The position numbers and the translations under genes were made by a program. The notes beneath the pieces are model-generated. The model saw nothing but the letters and a program-made list of their open reading frames with translations. It was not told the DNA's origin and searched no databases. Below are positions 28,871 through 37,806 of a stretch of DNA of 64,000 nucleotides, piece after piece. This DNA comes from Asticcacaulis endophyticus. GTDB taxonomy: Bacteria; Pseudomonadota; Alphaproteobacteria; Caulobacterales; Caulobacteraceae. How positions within the stretch are numbered: position 1 is the stretch's first letter; each line of letters begins with the position of its first letter. The stretch spans positions 1,169,722 through 1,233,721 of the forward strand of contig NZ_BMZB01000001.1 of NCBI RefSeq assembly GCF_014652575.1, in the 5' to 3' direction.

Positions 28871-29983
28871 ATGAAGCCCCGCCTGAAACTCGATATCGGT
28901 TTTAAAGACCTGTTGTCAGTGTTCATGCCGGTGGCCGAGGATGAGGCGTCACTAAGATTAAAGATTGCCCATGGCTTTGGGGGTGACCGGCCCGTAGTGG
29001 CGGGATTATCGGTGCGCACCCTGTTTGATGCGGCACTGACCACCCTGATCCCGGAACTGGGGGCAAAATCGGTGGTCATGAGCGCGGTCAATATCGAAAC
29101 CATGCGCATGATCGCCGAGAGCCACGGCCTTGATGTCCATGCCGTTGATATCGTCTCCGAAACCCTGTTGCCGACCCCGCAAGCCCTTGAGCAGGCCCTA
29201 AAAGACAGTGGGGCGCGCATTGTGGTCATCGCCCAGCTTTATGGCGCGGTATCGGACTTAAAGCCGCTGGCCGAGGTTTGCCGCCGTCATGAGGCCGTGC
29301 TGATTGAGGATGCGGCTCAGGCCTTTTGCGGCGACTTCCATCGCGGCGACCCGGCGGTTGATCTCAGCCTGTTTTCGTTCGGCCCGGTCAAGCGGGCCAC
29401 GGCGCTGGGCGGGGCGGTGGCGGTGGTCAGAGCGCCTGAGCGGGCCGAGGCCATGAGCGCGATCCTCAACCACTGGCCTATGCGCGGCGATGGCTGGTTG
29501 CGGGCGCGGGCGGCGAAGATTGCGGGGCTTAAGCTGGCGTCGTCACCGCTGATCTACGGTCTGATTATCCGGATGCTGGAGGGGATGGGTAAGGACCCGG
29601 ACGCCACCATAGGCCGGCTGGCGCGCGGGTTTTCGGCAGGCAATATCCTGACCCAGATCCGCTACCGTCCGCCGCGTGCCTTGCTCAGGCTGCTGGCGCG
29701 GCGGCTGGGGCAAGTGCATGACCTGAGAAAACGCCGTAACCGCGCCATAGAGGTGGCGATCGGCCTGCCCAAGGGGGCGACTCTGCTGGCCACAGAGGCC
29801 ACAAAAAACGCCTACTGGGTCATGCCGGTGGTGTGCGGCGACCCGGATGAGGTGGTGGTGCGCGCACGGCGTCAGGGCATTGATGTGACCCGTGGCGCGA
29901 CCTCCTTGCGGGCGTTTGGCAGTCCCCGTCAGGCCCCGGCCGCGCATAATCTGATCCGGCGGGTGGTTTACTGGCCTTTATAG
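28871..29983 (+). CDS. DegT/DnrJ/EryC1-type PLP-dependent protein
   Basis: A 370-residue fold-type I PLP protein of the sugar aminotransferase family. The cofactor region reads LIEDAAQAFCGDF and the Schiff-base Lys lies in SLFSFGPVKRATALGGAV. The C-terminal part is Arg-rich and unlike well-known sugar aminotransferases. It lies three bases after the propeller gene and is presumably co-translated. Similar proteins modify nucleotide sugars or antibiotics; the substrate here is not evident. Confidence 0.82.
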   Translation: MKPRLKLDIGFKDLLSVFMPVAEDEASLRLKIAHGFGGDRPVVAGLSVRTLFDAALTTLIPELGAKSVVMSAVNIETMRMIAESHGLDVHAVDIVSETLLPTPQALEQALKDSGARIVVIAQLYGAVSDLKPLAEVCRRHEAVLIEDAAQAFCGDFHRGDPAVDLSLFSFGPVKRATALGGAVAVVRAPERAEAMSAILNHWPMRGDGWLRARAAKIAGLKLASSPLIYGLIIRMLEGMGKDPDATIGRLARGFSAGNILTQIRYRPPRALLRLLARRLGQVHDLRKRRNRAIEVAIGLPKGATLLATEATKNAYWVMPVVCGDPDEVVVRARRQGIDVTRGATSLRAFGSPRQAPAAHNLIRRVVYWPL

Positions 29984-30548
29984 TTTAGCTCAATCGCCGC
30001 ATGGCTTTCCTCGCAGGCTCGGGCGGCCGCTTGGCCTTGCCAGGTTGCGAGCGGCAACCTGGAGGTATCACAACGGATTGATCAAAAAAGGCTTGCCAGA
30101 ATTTAAAAATGCGACTTATTCTCAATTTATCGCGTCGCCATCCGCCGGGAGTAAGTCCGATGATTCTGTTAAGCCTGGGGGCCGTTACCTTGTCGCAGCT
30201 CATAAGCGAAAACGATCGCGTGCCGTTTAGGCCACCGTTACCGCAAGCCTCCCATCTGTCGCGGGCTCATATAACGCCTGTCAATGTCCTGTGGCCGTTT
30301 GAACCGGGGCTGGAAGATGGTGACTCTGCATCCGATTTGACGTAACTGCGATATATGAAATCTTCGGCATTTCAAAATGCTGTATGGTTAACAGTTTTAC
30401 TTTACCTGCGTTAAACCTTGTGTCAGTCTGATGACAAGCTCAGCCGTCATGGCTGGCATCAAACCTGCTTAACAAAAGCTTAAGGGCATCTGGACTGGTT
30501 CAAACCGGCACGATGACTCGGATAAAAGGTAAACGGTAACAGGGTAAA
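29984..30548. other. 565-base intergenic region with hairpin and one possible small gene
   Basis: At 30040-30062, CCAGGTTGC and GCAACCTGG form a nine-bp hairpin downstream of the PLP gene, perhaps an end-of-transcript signal. A possible 61-codon gene lies at 30160-30345. The rest (30346-30548) is AT-rich and probably the promoter region of the next secreted protein. Confidence 0.5.
30160..30345 (+). CDS. Possible small protein, 61 residues
   Basis: ATG at 30160 follows GGGAG by eight bases. The product starts with a hydrophobic stretch (MILLSLGAVTLSQLI) and continues SENDRVPFRPPLPQASHLS to SASDLT, which could be a small exported or membrane-anchored peptide. No family is recognised and no neighbour supports it, so it may be chance. 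Confidence 0.35.
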   Translation: MILLSLGAVTLSQLISENDRVPFRPPLPQASHLSRAHITPVNVLWPFEPGLEDGDSASDLT

Positions 30549-30551
30549 GTG

Positions 30552-31070
30552 ATGGAAACGAAGGCTTTTAAAGTCATTGCAGGTGTGTTTGCGGCTTCTA
30601 CTGTCCTGTTCGGGGCGCAGATGGCTTCGGCCAAGACGATATTGCCCGTTATGACCACCGAATCCTTGTCTCCGGTTTCCGGTGCGGCTCTGGGCGGTGA
30701 TTTTGATGGTGATGGCCGCCGTGATGAGGTCATGGTGGTACGGGATCAGGCCCGTGACCGTCTCGATATCCGTGTCCGTTTGAACCGTGTGGACGGCGTT
30801 CAGGACATTAAGGTCACGTCGGTATCGGCCAGAGAAGGCTGTAACCTGCGGGTTGCGGGTGATGAAGCCTTCCGTCGTGACTGCGGCGATGGCGCGGCCT
30901 GTGAGGCGGGCAGCTTCCGTGCACCCCATGACAGTGTTCTGGTCAGCCTTGATGCCGGTATGGACGTTCTGGTCTACTGGAACGGCAAAACCTTTGAACA
31001 GGATTTCGTGTCGAGTGACGAAGTGCTGATGCGTCGCGCCCTGTCGGCGCTCTATGCCTTCGACCGGTAA
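30552..31070 (+). CDS. Secreted protein with FG-GAP/VCBS-like motif
   Basis: A 172-residue exported protein. ATG at 30552 follows AGGG by eight bases. The signal peptide is cut near AQMASA (about residue 26). GDFDGDGRRDEVMVVRD is an FG-GAP/VCBS-like Ca2+-binding turn. Three Cys, likely one disulfide, are in EGCNLRV, RRDCGDG and AACEAG. Function unknown. Confidence 0.72.
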   Translation: METKAFKVIAGVFAASTVLFGAQMASAKTILPVMTTESLSPVSGAALGGDFDGDGRRDEVMVVRDQARDRLDIRVRLNRVDGVQDIKVTSVSAREGCNLRVAGDEAFRRDCGDGAACEAGSFRAPHDSVLVSLDAGMDVLVYWNGKTFEQDFVSSDEVLMRRALSALYAFDR

Positions 31071-31199
31071 GTCTAAACCGAAGTTTGGTTAATAAAAAAT
31101 CTTTTAAATTTAAGAGTTTAATAAGGAAATTCTTAAGCCTGTTGCCTGTAGACGATGACTTTCAATGTCATCGTAAGCTCAGGGGAGGGCATAACGATC

Positions 31200-31697
31200 A
31201 TGGGCCGGTCTGCGGACTATTCATCACAAAATTGCGCCGTGGCGGCAGCACTGGACGTCGTTGGCGATCCGTGGACTCTGCTGATCATCCGCGACGCCTT
31301 TCGCGGGATTTCCCGCTTTGATCAATTTCAGGAAAAGCTGGGACTGGCGCGCAATGTGCTGGCGTCGCGGCTTAAGATGCTGGTGGCCGAAGAACTGCTG
31401 TCGGCACGCGTCTATAATGAGCGGCCACGCCGTTATGAATATATCCTGACCGCCAAGGGGGCCGATCTGGCCCTGACCATCACCGGGCTCTATGTCTGGG
31501 GCAAGAAATATGTCTACGGTGAGCATAAATCGCGGGTCGAGATATACCACAAAAGCTGCGGCCATCCGCTGGTTGAGCCGATCTGCCACTGCGCTCACTG
31601 CGGCGAGGCCATGGAGCGCAAGGATCTGGTCTTCGATCGCGACGAAGAGGCGATCACCATCGGCGAACTCAAGGCGCTTAAGGGCAAAGTTGATTAG
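31200..31697 (+). CDS. HxlR family transcriptional regulator
   Basis: A 165-residue winged-helix regulator. Start at 31200 (MGRSADYSSQNCAVAAALDVVGD), ten bases after AGGGGAGGG. The HxlR signature runs NCAVAAALDVVGDPWTLLIIRDAFRGISRFDQFQEKLGLARNVLASRLKMLV. The C-terminal extension has CGHPLVEPICHCAHCGE, a Cys/His cluster suited to a metal, seen in some HxlR proteins. The N-terminal Cys is the usual redox-sensing position. Target genes are not obvious. Confidence 0.9.
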   Translation: MGRSADYSSQNCAVAAALDVVGDPWTLLIIRDAFRGISRFDQFQEKLGLARNVLASRLKMLVAEELLSARVYNERPRRYEYILTAKGADLALTITGLYVWGKKYVYGEHKSRVEIYHKSCGHPLVEPICHCAHCGEAMERKDLVFDRDEEAITIGELKALKGKVD

Positions 31698-31707
31698 AGT
31701 GCACCTG

Positions 31708-31846
31708 CCCGGCGAGGGACTAAAGATAAGCGGCCACCCGCGGCGCGGCCAAGGTGGCGTAGCCACCGCCCGGCGAGGGACTAAAGTAAGCCGCCATTGC
31801 GGCGGCGGCCAAGGTGGCGTAGCCGCCGCCCGGCGAGGGACTAAAT
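31708..31846. repeat. Three head-to-tail units of a 60-base GC-rich repeat
   Basis: CCCGGCGAGGGACTAAA begins at 31708, 31769 and 31829, spaced 61 and 60 bases. Between them lie GGCCAAGGTGGCGTAGCC and GCCGCC-rich inverted sequence. The last copy contains the TAG stop of the convergent mnmA. A diverged unit occurs at 27519. Confidence 0.88.
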
Positions 31847-33058
31847 AAGAGCCACGGTGCGCGCGATAAAGCCGCCGCCAAGTACGCGGTCGGTATCTTC
31901 CGGGTCATACAGAACGCACGCCTGACCGGGCGCCACGCCTTCTTCGCCCGCCATGAAGCGCATGATCGGCTGACCGGCGCTATCGAGGTCAAGCTGTGCG
32001 GGCACTGGCGGGCGGGTCGAGCGCACCCGCGCCAGCACGTCCGTCTTTTTAGCGGCGGCAGCGATAAAGCTGTCGTCATCGCCCAGCCAGTTCAGTTCCT
32101 TCAGCGCCAGAGCCCCGGTCAACAAAGCTTCACGCGGGCCAACGATGACATGCTTTTTCACCGGATCAAGCCGCACGACAAACAGAGGCTCACCCACCGC
32201 GACATTGAGTCCGCGGCGCTGGCCGATCGTATAGCTGATGATGCCGTCATGCTGACCCAGCACGCGGCCATCGATATGGACGATATCACCGGCGTCGCGG
32301 CCTGAGCCCTTGGCATGCCCGGCAGGGCGCAGGCGGTCGATCAGGTTGGTATATTTGCCTTCCGGCACAAAGCAGATGTCCTGACTGTCGGGCTTATGGG
32401 CGATTTTCAGGCCCAGTTGGCGGGCCAGATCGCGCACCTGCGGCTTTGGGATGCGCGCCAGCGGAAAGCGCAGGTAATCAAGCTGTTCTTGAGTGGTGGC
32501 AAACAGGAAATAACTCTGGTCGCGGGCCTTATCGGCGGCGCGTCGCATCTGCACCTGATTGCCGCGCAATTCGCGCTCGACATAGTGGCCGGTCGCCATG
32601 GCCTCGGCCCCCAGATCGCGGGCGACATCCAAAAGGTCGCGGAACTTGACCGTCTGATTGCAGCGGATGCACGGCACCGGGGTTTCCCCGCGCAGGTAAG
32701 AGTCCGCAAATTCCTCGATCACGCTGTCTTTGAAGCGGCTTTCATAATCCAGCACATAATGCGGGATGCCGATTTTCTCAGCCGCCACGCGGGCGTCATG
32801 AATGTCCTGACCGGCGCAGCAGGCACCGCTTTTCTTGAGCGCCGCACCGTGGTCATAGAGTTGCAGGGTCACGCCAATGACTTCATAGCCCGCCTGATGC
32901 AGCAGAGCGGCGACCACGGTCGAATCGACCCCGCCGGACATGGCCGCGACAATGCGGCTGCCCACGGGCAAGCCCACGCTGTCGCGCACGGCAGCGATGG
33001 CGGCGGCCATATCGGCATCTTCGATTACGGGTACAGGACACGGTGTCATCGGCTCCAT
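31841..33058 (-). CDS. mnmA: tRNA 2-thiouridine(34) synthase MnmA
   Basis: A 405-residue enzyme that thiolates U34 of tRNAs for Lys, Glu and Gln. PP-loop SGGVDSTV (about 42-49) and catalytic Cys positions in [12 protein letters not shown] and [11 protein letters not shown] are present. The start ATG at 33058 is chosen over TTG three codons earlier. The N-terminus is about 30 residues longer than in Escherichia coli. The stop codon falls inside the 60-base repeat array. Confidence 0.96.
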   Translation of the reverse strand: MEPMTPCPVPVIEDADMAAAIAAVRDSVGLPVGSRIVAAMSGGVDSTVVAALLHQAGYEVIGVTLQLYDHGAALKKSGACCAGQDIHDARVAAEKIGIPHYVLDYESRFKDSVIEEFADSYLRGETPVPCIRCNQTVKFRDLLDVARDLGAEAMATGHYVERELRGNQVQMRRAADKARDQSYFLFATTQEQLDYLRFPLARIPKPQVRDLARQLGLKIAHKPDSQDICFVPEGKYTNLIDRLRPAGHAKGSGRDAGDIVHIDGRVLGQHDGIISYTIGQRRGLNVAVGEPLFVVRLDPVKKHVIVGPREALLTGALALKELNWLGDDDSFIAAAAKKTDVLARVRSTRPPVPAQLDLDSAGQPIMRFMAGEEGVAPGQACVLYDPEDTDRVLGGGFIARTVALI

Positions 33059-33123
33059 ATAATTCAAGTGATACTAAAATTACAGGGGGTGGTTACTTTA
33101 AGCTGCAAACTTATGGCGGCCGC

Positions 33124-33163
33124 TTGACAGGCGGGGTCGCAGGTGGCCTAATTGTGATCACAA
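33124..33163 (+). promoter_or_regulatory. Promoter and TGTGATCACA operator of puuC-gabD
   Basis: TTGACA at 33124-33129 is followed 18-19 bases on by CTAATT/TAATTG, and directly by TTGTGATCACAA (33152-33163), a perfect 12-base palindrome. The palindrome would cover the -10 region or the transcription start, so a bound protein should repress. Same core before puuA, potF and spuC. Confidence 0.78.
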
Positions 33164-33194
33164 ATTCAAGCTCTTACTGAGTGGTGCGATCTCC

Positions 33195-34721
33195 ATGAGC
33201 CTGACGTCCCCCCTGATCCCGATAACCGCTGTGGCTGACACTAAAGCCAGCGTTATCGCCGCCCTGAAAACCGTGTTTAAGCCCGATAAAGGTTTTGTCG
33301 ATGGGCAATGGAGGGCGGCAGCGTCTGGCGCGACCTTCGATAATATTGCCCCGCGCGACGGGACGCTGACCAATCAGATATCAGCCTTTGATGGCGCCGA
33401 TGTCGATGGGGCGGTGATGTCGGCACGGGCTGCCTTTGAGGATGGCTGCTGGAACGGCATGGCCCCGAAAGCGAAAAAGAAAATCCTGCACAAACTGGCC
33501 GATCTGATGGCCGAACATGCCGAAAATCTGGCGCTTTTGGAAGCGCTCGATACCGGCAAGCCGATCCGCGATGCACGCGCGGTTGATATCCCGCTGGCCA
33601 TCAATTCCGTGCGTTACTATGCCGAAGCGCTCGATAAAATTTATGGCGAAGTGGCCCCGTCGCCGGATACGCGCCTGTCCTATGCGGTCCATGAACCTCT
33701 GGGGGTAATAGGTGCGATCGTGCCGTGGAATTTCCCGTTGCATATGGCCATGTGGAAGGTCGCCCCGGCGCTGGCTATGGGCAATTCGATCGTGCTGAAA
33801 CCGGCGGAAAATTCGTCGATGACCGCGCTTTATACAGCGGCTTTGGCGATTGAGGCCGGTCTGCCCGCCGGTGTGTTCAATGTTATCCCCGGTTACGGGC
33901 ATATTGCGGGTGAGGCTTTGGCGCGGCACATGGAGGTCGATATGATCGCCTTCACAGGTTCCGGTCCGGTTGGGCGGCGGCTGATGGTGGCGTCAGCCGA
34001 ATCTAACCTCAAGCGGGTGTCGCTGGAACTGGGCGGTAAGTCGCCGCAGATCGTGTTTGCCGATTGCCCTGATCTCGATGCCGCCGCGCAAAACGCCGCC
34101 TGGGGCGTGTTCTACAATCAGGGGCAGGTCTGCACCTCCGCATCGCGTTTGCTGGTCGAAGAGGGCATCCGCGATGAGTTCGTCGCTAAGGTCATGGCGG
34201 TGGCCAAATCCATTCGCGTCGGTGACCCTTACGATCCTGATACCCAGTTCGGGGCGATGGTCTCTGAGCGGCAGATGAATACCGCGCTCGATTACATCGC
34301 CAAAGGTCAGGCCGGGGGCGGGCAGGTGCTGATGGGCGGTGGACGTGTTCAGTCTGATACAGGTGGTTTTTACGTTGAACCGACCCTGATCGACAATATC
34401 ACCCCCGACAATATTCTGGCGCGTGAAGAAGTATTCGGGCCCGTCCTGTCGGTGCTGACCTTTAAGGATGAAGCCGAAGCGTTCCGCATCGCCAATGACA
34501 CCATCTATGGGCTGGCATCGGGCGTGTGGACCGCCGATATCGGCCGGGCTATGCGATCGGCCAAAGCCTTAAAAGCGGGTCTGGTGTGGATCAATGGCTG
34601 GGATGCCTGCGATATCACCCTGCCGTTCGGGGGCTTTAAGCAGTCGGGTTTTGGCCGCGATCGCAGCCTTCATGCGCTCTATAAATATGCCGATTTTAAG
34701 TCCGTCTCGATCAGTTTTTAG
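33195..34721 (+). CDS. puuC: Gamma-glutamyl-gamma-aminobutyraldehyde dehydrogenase
   Basis: A 508-residue NAD(P)+ aldehyde dehydrogenase. Catalytic Cys is in FYNQGQVCTSASR, the base Glu in LELGGKSPQIVFADC, and the NAD site in IVPWNFPLHMAMWKVAPAL and FTGSGPVGRR. The LGGKSPQIVFADCPDLDAAA stretch is characteristic of PuuC, which oxidises gamma-glutamyl-aminobutyraldehyde in putrescine breakdown. It is first in a run with gabD and an aminotransferase and follows a TGTGATCACA operator. Use of free 4-aminobutanal is also possible. Confidence 0.88.
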   Translation: MSLTSPLIPITAVADTKASVIAALKTVFKPDKGFVDGQWRAAASGATFDNIAPRDGTLTNQISAFDGADVDGAVMSARAAFEDGCWNGMAPKAKKKILHKLADLMAEHAENLALLEALDTGKPIRDARAVDIPLAINSVRYYAEALDKIYGEVAPSPDTRLSYAVHEPLGVIGAIVPWNFPLHMAMWKVAPALAMGNSIVLKPAENSSMTALYTAALAIEAGLPAGVFNVIPGYGHIAGEALARHMEVDMIAFTGSGPVGRRLMVASAESNLKRVSLELGGKSPQIVFADCPDLDAAAQNAAWGVFYNQGQVCTSASRLLVEEGIRDEFVAKVMAVAKSIRVGDPYDPDTQFGAMVSERQMNTALDYIAKGQAGGGQVLMGGGRVQSDTGGFYVEPTLIDNITPDNILAREEVFGPVLSVLTFKDEAEAFRIANDTIYGLASGVWTADIGRAMRSAKALKAGLVWINGWDACDITLPFGGFKQSGFGRDRSLHALYKYADFKSVSISF

Positions 34722-34733
34722 GGGAGTTGCACC

Positions 34734-36179
34734 ATGTCCCTCACCGCCGCCCATAAGGCCCTGCTGGGTAAGCGCATCCTGACAAATGCCAATCACGATA
34801 GTTTTTCGGTCACCAATCCGGCCAACGGCGAAATCTTATGCCACGTCCATAATGCGGGCTCAAAAGAAACGCTGAAAGCCATTGACGCCGCCCATGCCGC
34901 CTTTACGGACTGGGGCCAGAAACCGCAAAAGGTGCGCTCGGATATCCTGAAAAAATGGTTCGCCCTGATCCTTGAGCATACCGAAGATTTGGCGCAAATC
35001 GTTACGCTAGAGCAGGGACGGGCGATCCGCGAGACCCGCGGCGAAGTGGCTTATGGGGCGGGCTTTGTCGAATGGTTCGCCGAAGAAGGCCGCCGGGCCT
35101 ATGGCCGCACAATCCCCGCCAATGTGCCGGGTAAGCAACTGGTGACCATCCAGCAGCCGGTCGGCGTGGTGGCGGCCATCACGCCATGGAACTTTCCGAT
35201 TTCGATGATTACGCGCAAGGTCGCACCGGCGCTTTCGGCGGGTTGCACGGTGGTGTTAAAACCGTCCGAGGAAACGCCGTTGTCGGCGCTGGCGCTGGCG
35301 GAATTGGCCAGACAGGCGGGCTTGCCAGACGGGGTGTTGCACATCATCTGCACCACCAAGGCCGCGGAGGTTGGTGAAATCCTGACGTCCGACCCGCTGG
35401 TCAAGAAGTTCTCCTTCACCGGATCGACGCCGGTCGGTAAAAAACTTTATGCCCAGTGCGCTTCAACCATCAAAAAGATATCGCTCGAACTGGGCGGCAA
35501 TGCGCCGGTGCTAGTGTTTGACGACGCTGATCTGGATGTGGCGGTGGCGGGTGCCATGTTGTCCAAGTACCGTAATGCCGGTCAGACCTGCGTGTGCGCC
35601 AACCGGATACTGGTGCAAGCGGGAATCTTTGATGCCTTTGCCGCCAAACTGACCAAGGCGGCGCGGGCGCTGACGCTGGCGGACGGCATGGCTGAGGAAA
35701 CCGCCATCGGGCCGCTGATCAACCAAAAGGCGGTCGATAAGGTCGATGCGCTGGTCAAGGACGCCACCGCCAAAGGCGCTAAACTGACCGTTGGTGGTGG
35801 TGTGGATGCCGCGTTGGGGCCGCTGTTTTATAAGCCCTCAGTCCTGACCGGTGTGACTCATGACATGCGCATCTTTAATGAGGAAATCTTCGGGCCGGTG
35901 GCGTCCCTGATTAAGTTCAAGGACGAGGCGGAGGGGATTAAACTGGCCAATGACACGCCGTTTGGTTTGGCGGCCTATGCTTTCACTAAGGATGTGTCGC
36001 GCGCCTGGCGGGTGGGGAGGGCGCTCGATTACGGCATGGTCGGCTTAAATGACGGGGTGATGTCCACCGAAGTGGCGCCCTTTGGCGGCGTCAAGGAATC
36101 CGGCATTGGCCGTGAAGGCGCGATTGAGGGCCTTGAGGAATATATGGAAACCAAGTTCCTGAGCTTTGGGGCGCTGTGA
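34734..36179 (+). CDS. gabD: Succinate-semialdehyde dehydrogenase
   Basis: A 481-residue NAD(P)+ aldehyde dehydrogenase of the GabD group. Catalytic Cys in NAGQTCVCANR, Glu in LELGGNAP, NAD site in PWNFPISMITRKVAPALSAG and FTGSTPVGK. The second Cys two residues away is the redox-sensitive pair known from GabD. GGGAG nine bases ahead of the ATG supports the start. Twelve bases after puuC; it would finish the route from GABA to succinate. Confidence 0.92.
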   Translation: MSLTAAHKALLGKRILTNANHDSFSVTNPANGEILCHVHNAGSKETLKAIDAAHAAFTDWGQKPQKVRSDILKKWFALILEHTEDLAQIVTLEQGRAIRETRGEVAYGAGFVEWFAEEGRRAYGRTIPANVPGKQLVTIQQPVGVVAAITPWNFPISMITRKVAPALSAGCTVVLKPSEETPLSALALAELARQAGLPDGVLHIICTTKAAEVGEILTSDPLVKKFSFTGSTPVGKKLYAQCASTIKKISLELGGNAPVLVFDDADLDVAVAGAMLSKYRNAGQTCVCANRILVQAGIFDAFAAKLTKAARALTLADGMAEETAIGPLINQKAVDKVDALVKDATAKGAKLTVGGGVDAALGPLFYKPSVLTGVTHDMRIFNEEIFGPVASLIKFKDEAEGIKLANDTPFGLAAYAFTKDVSRAWRVGRALDYGMVGLNDGVMSTEVAPFGGVKESGIGREGAIEGLEEYMETKFLSFGAL

Positions 36180-36199
36180 TGGTGGGGTGGGGTTTATTG

Positions 36200-36320
36200 T
36201 TCTCCGCCCCCGTTTACGGGGGAGGGGGACCACGAAGTGGTGGAGGGGGGAACCTTTGCCGTTATGCCCCCTCCGTCTGGCCTTCGGCCATCCACCTCCC
36301 CCGTAAACAGGGGAGGAGAA
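36200..36320. repeat. MITE-like element with about 26-base terminal inverted repeats
   Basis: The left end TTCTCC-CCCCCGTTTACGGGGGAGG and right end CCTCCCCCGTAAACAGGGGAGGAGAA are inverted copies of one another. Between them lie CCACGAAGTGG and GGCCTTCGGCC hairpins. About 121 bases, no gene inside. GGGGAGGAG at the right tip serves as ribosome binding site of the next gene. Related sequences are at 6451, 23034 and 46543. Confidence 0.85.
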
Positions 36321-36321
36321 T

Positions 36322-37698
36322 TTGAGTGTTTCCCTACCCGCCGCTGCCCATGCCCTGAACACGCCGCTGATGGAGTTTATCCTGTCGGAAACGGCGCGGT
36401 TTCTGGATGCCCGCCCAAACACCAAAGCCCTGGCCGAAAGATCAGGGAGGGTTTGGCGAGGCGGGGCACCCATGCACTGGATGAGCGACTGGGCCTCCCC
36501 CATCCCCATCTATGCCGCGCGCGCCGAAGGGGCAAAACTGTGGGATGTCGATGGCTTTGAGTATGACGATTTCTGCTTGGGCGACACCCCGTCAATGTTC
36601 GGACATGCCCGCCCCGAAATCGCCCGCGCCATAGCTGAGCAGGCGACAAACGGTGTCGGCTTTATGCTACCGACGGAGACAGCGGTTGAGGTTGGCGAAA
36701 TGCTGACACAGCGTTTTGCGATGGCGAAATGGCAGATGGCCACAACTGCGTCTGATGCCAATCGCGCCGTCATTCGCTGGGCGCGGGCGATCACCAACAG
36801 GCCAAAAATCCTGATCTTTGATGGCTGTTATCACGGCATGGTCGATGACGCCTTTGTGGTACTTGAGGACGCCACACCGATCATGAAAAAAGGCCTGATC
36901 GGGCAGGTGGCGGATTTCATCGACACCACGACCGTCATTCCGTTCAATGACCTTGATGCCCTCGAAGATGCCCTGAAATATTGTGATATCGCCTGCGTGT
37001 TGTGTGAGCCGGTGATGACCAACTGCGGCATGATCGCGCCCATTGACGGGTTCCATGAAGCTTTGCGTAATCTTACACGCAAATACGGAACCCTGCTGGC
37101 GATCGATGAGACCCACACCCTGTCGTCGGGCTATGGTGGCTATACTCGCGCCCACGGCCTTGAGCCCGATATGTTCGTGGTCGGCAAAGCGATCGCCGGG
37201 GGCGTGCCTGCCGCGGTGTGGGGTGTGACCGAAGAGGTCTCCGCCCGCATGGATCAGGCGCAGGCGGCCATCGGCGCGGGCTCAAGTGGCATCGGCACCA
37301 CCCTGTCCGGCAATGCTCTGGCCATGTCCGCCATGAAGGTCATGCTGACCGAAGTCATGACCGAGGCGGCTTTCGCACACATGATCAAAGGCGCAGAAGA
37401 CCTTGTGGCCCAATTACGGGCAGCTATCGCTGTAAAGGGACTGAACTGGAGTGTTGTACATGTCGGCGCACGGGTGGAACTGGTGTTTGCGGGTCATCCG
37501 CCGCGAACAGCCGCAGAGATGCGCGCGGCTATGAACCCTTTAGAGCTTAAAGCTTTTCATCTTTATCTGATCAATCAGGGCCTGTTGATTGCGCCCTTTC
37601 ACAATATGATGCTGATATCCCCGTTGACATCGCCTGAGGCTGTCGCGCGTCTGGTTGCGGCGATATCCGCATTTGGCCGCATCATCCGGCCAAATTAA
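36322..37698 (+). CDS. Class III aminotransferase, glutamate-1-semialdehyde mutase-like
   Basis: A 458-residue PLP enzyme. PLP motifs: VIRWARAI, DGCYHGMVDDAFV, LLAIDETHTLSSGYGG, and Lys in MFVVGKAIAGGVPAAVWG. It resembles glutamate-1-semialdehyde aminomutase-type aminotransferases, but its place after puuC-gabD suggests use of GABA or another polyamine-derived amine, with no gabT nearby; that is inference. The start is TTG at 36322, placed after GGAGGAG that belongs to the repeat before it. Confidence 0.78.
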   Translation: MSVSLPAAAHALNTPLMEFILSETARFLDARPNTKALAERSGRVWRGGAPMHWMSDWASPIPIYAARAEGAKLWDVDGFEYDDFCLGDTPSMFGHARPEIARAIAEQATNGVGFMLPTETAVEVGEMLTQRFAMAKWQMATTASDANRAVIRWARAITNRPKILIFDGCYHGMVDDAFVVLEDATPIMKKGLIGQVADFIDTTTVIPFNDLDALEDALKYCDIACVLCEPVMTNCGMIAPIDGFHEALRNLTRKYGTLLAIDETHTLSSGYGGYTRAHGLEPDMFVVGKAIAGGVPAAVWGVTEEVSARMDQAQAAIGAGSSGIGTTLSGNALAMSAMKVMLTEVMTEAAFAHMIKGAEDLVAQLRAAIAVKGLNWSVVHVGARVELVFAGHPPRTAAEMRAAMNPLELKAFHLYLINQGLLIAPFHNMMLISPLTSPEAVARLVAAISAFGRIIRPN

Positions 37699-37701
37699 AA
37701 A

Positions 37702-37713
37702 ATGTGATCACAT
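37702..37713 (+). promoter_or_regulatory. Operator palindrome before puuA
   Basis: ATGTGATCACAT is a perfect 12-base palindrome four bases after the aminotransferase stop and 93 bases before puuA. Shares the TGTGATCACA core with three other sites in this cluster. Confidence 0.78.
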
Positions 37714-37771
37714 GGCGAATATCGCGTGACGGACGGGGCGGTTCGATCTTAAGGTGTGGCTTGCAACCGCG

Positions 37772-37787
37772 TCAGCCTATAGGCTGA
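37772..37787 (+). promoter_or_regulatory. Second palindrome in the puuA leader
   Basis: TCAGCCTATAGGCTGA is a perfect 16-base palindrome 19 bases ahead of the puuA ATG. It is unlike the TGTGATCACA core. It could form a small mRNA hairpin over the ribosome binding region or bind another protein. Confidence 0.5.
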
Positions 37788-37806
37788 ACGAAACCATGAG
37801 CATAGC

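Noticed and set aside
31708-31846. CRISPR array
   Set aside because: The three units are 60-61 bases long with no separate unique spacers and no cas genes in the window.
33700-36000. Long frames on the minus strand inside puuC, gabD and other genes
   Set aside because: They are antisense shadows of highly biased codons; none has a start signal or a recognisable domain.
36200-36320. Complete insertion sequence
   Set aside because: Only 121 bases between the inverted ends, no transposase frame, and no clear target duplication could be found.
37702-37713. CRP site
   Set aside because: CRP needs TGTGA and TCACA separated by six bases; here the halves touch, so a different regulator is more likely.
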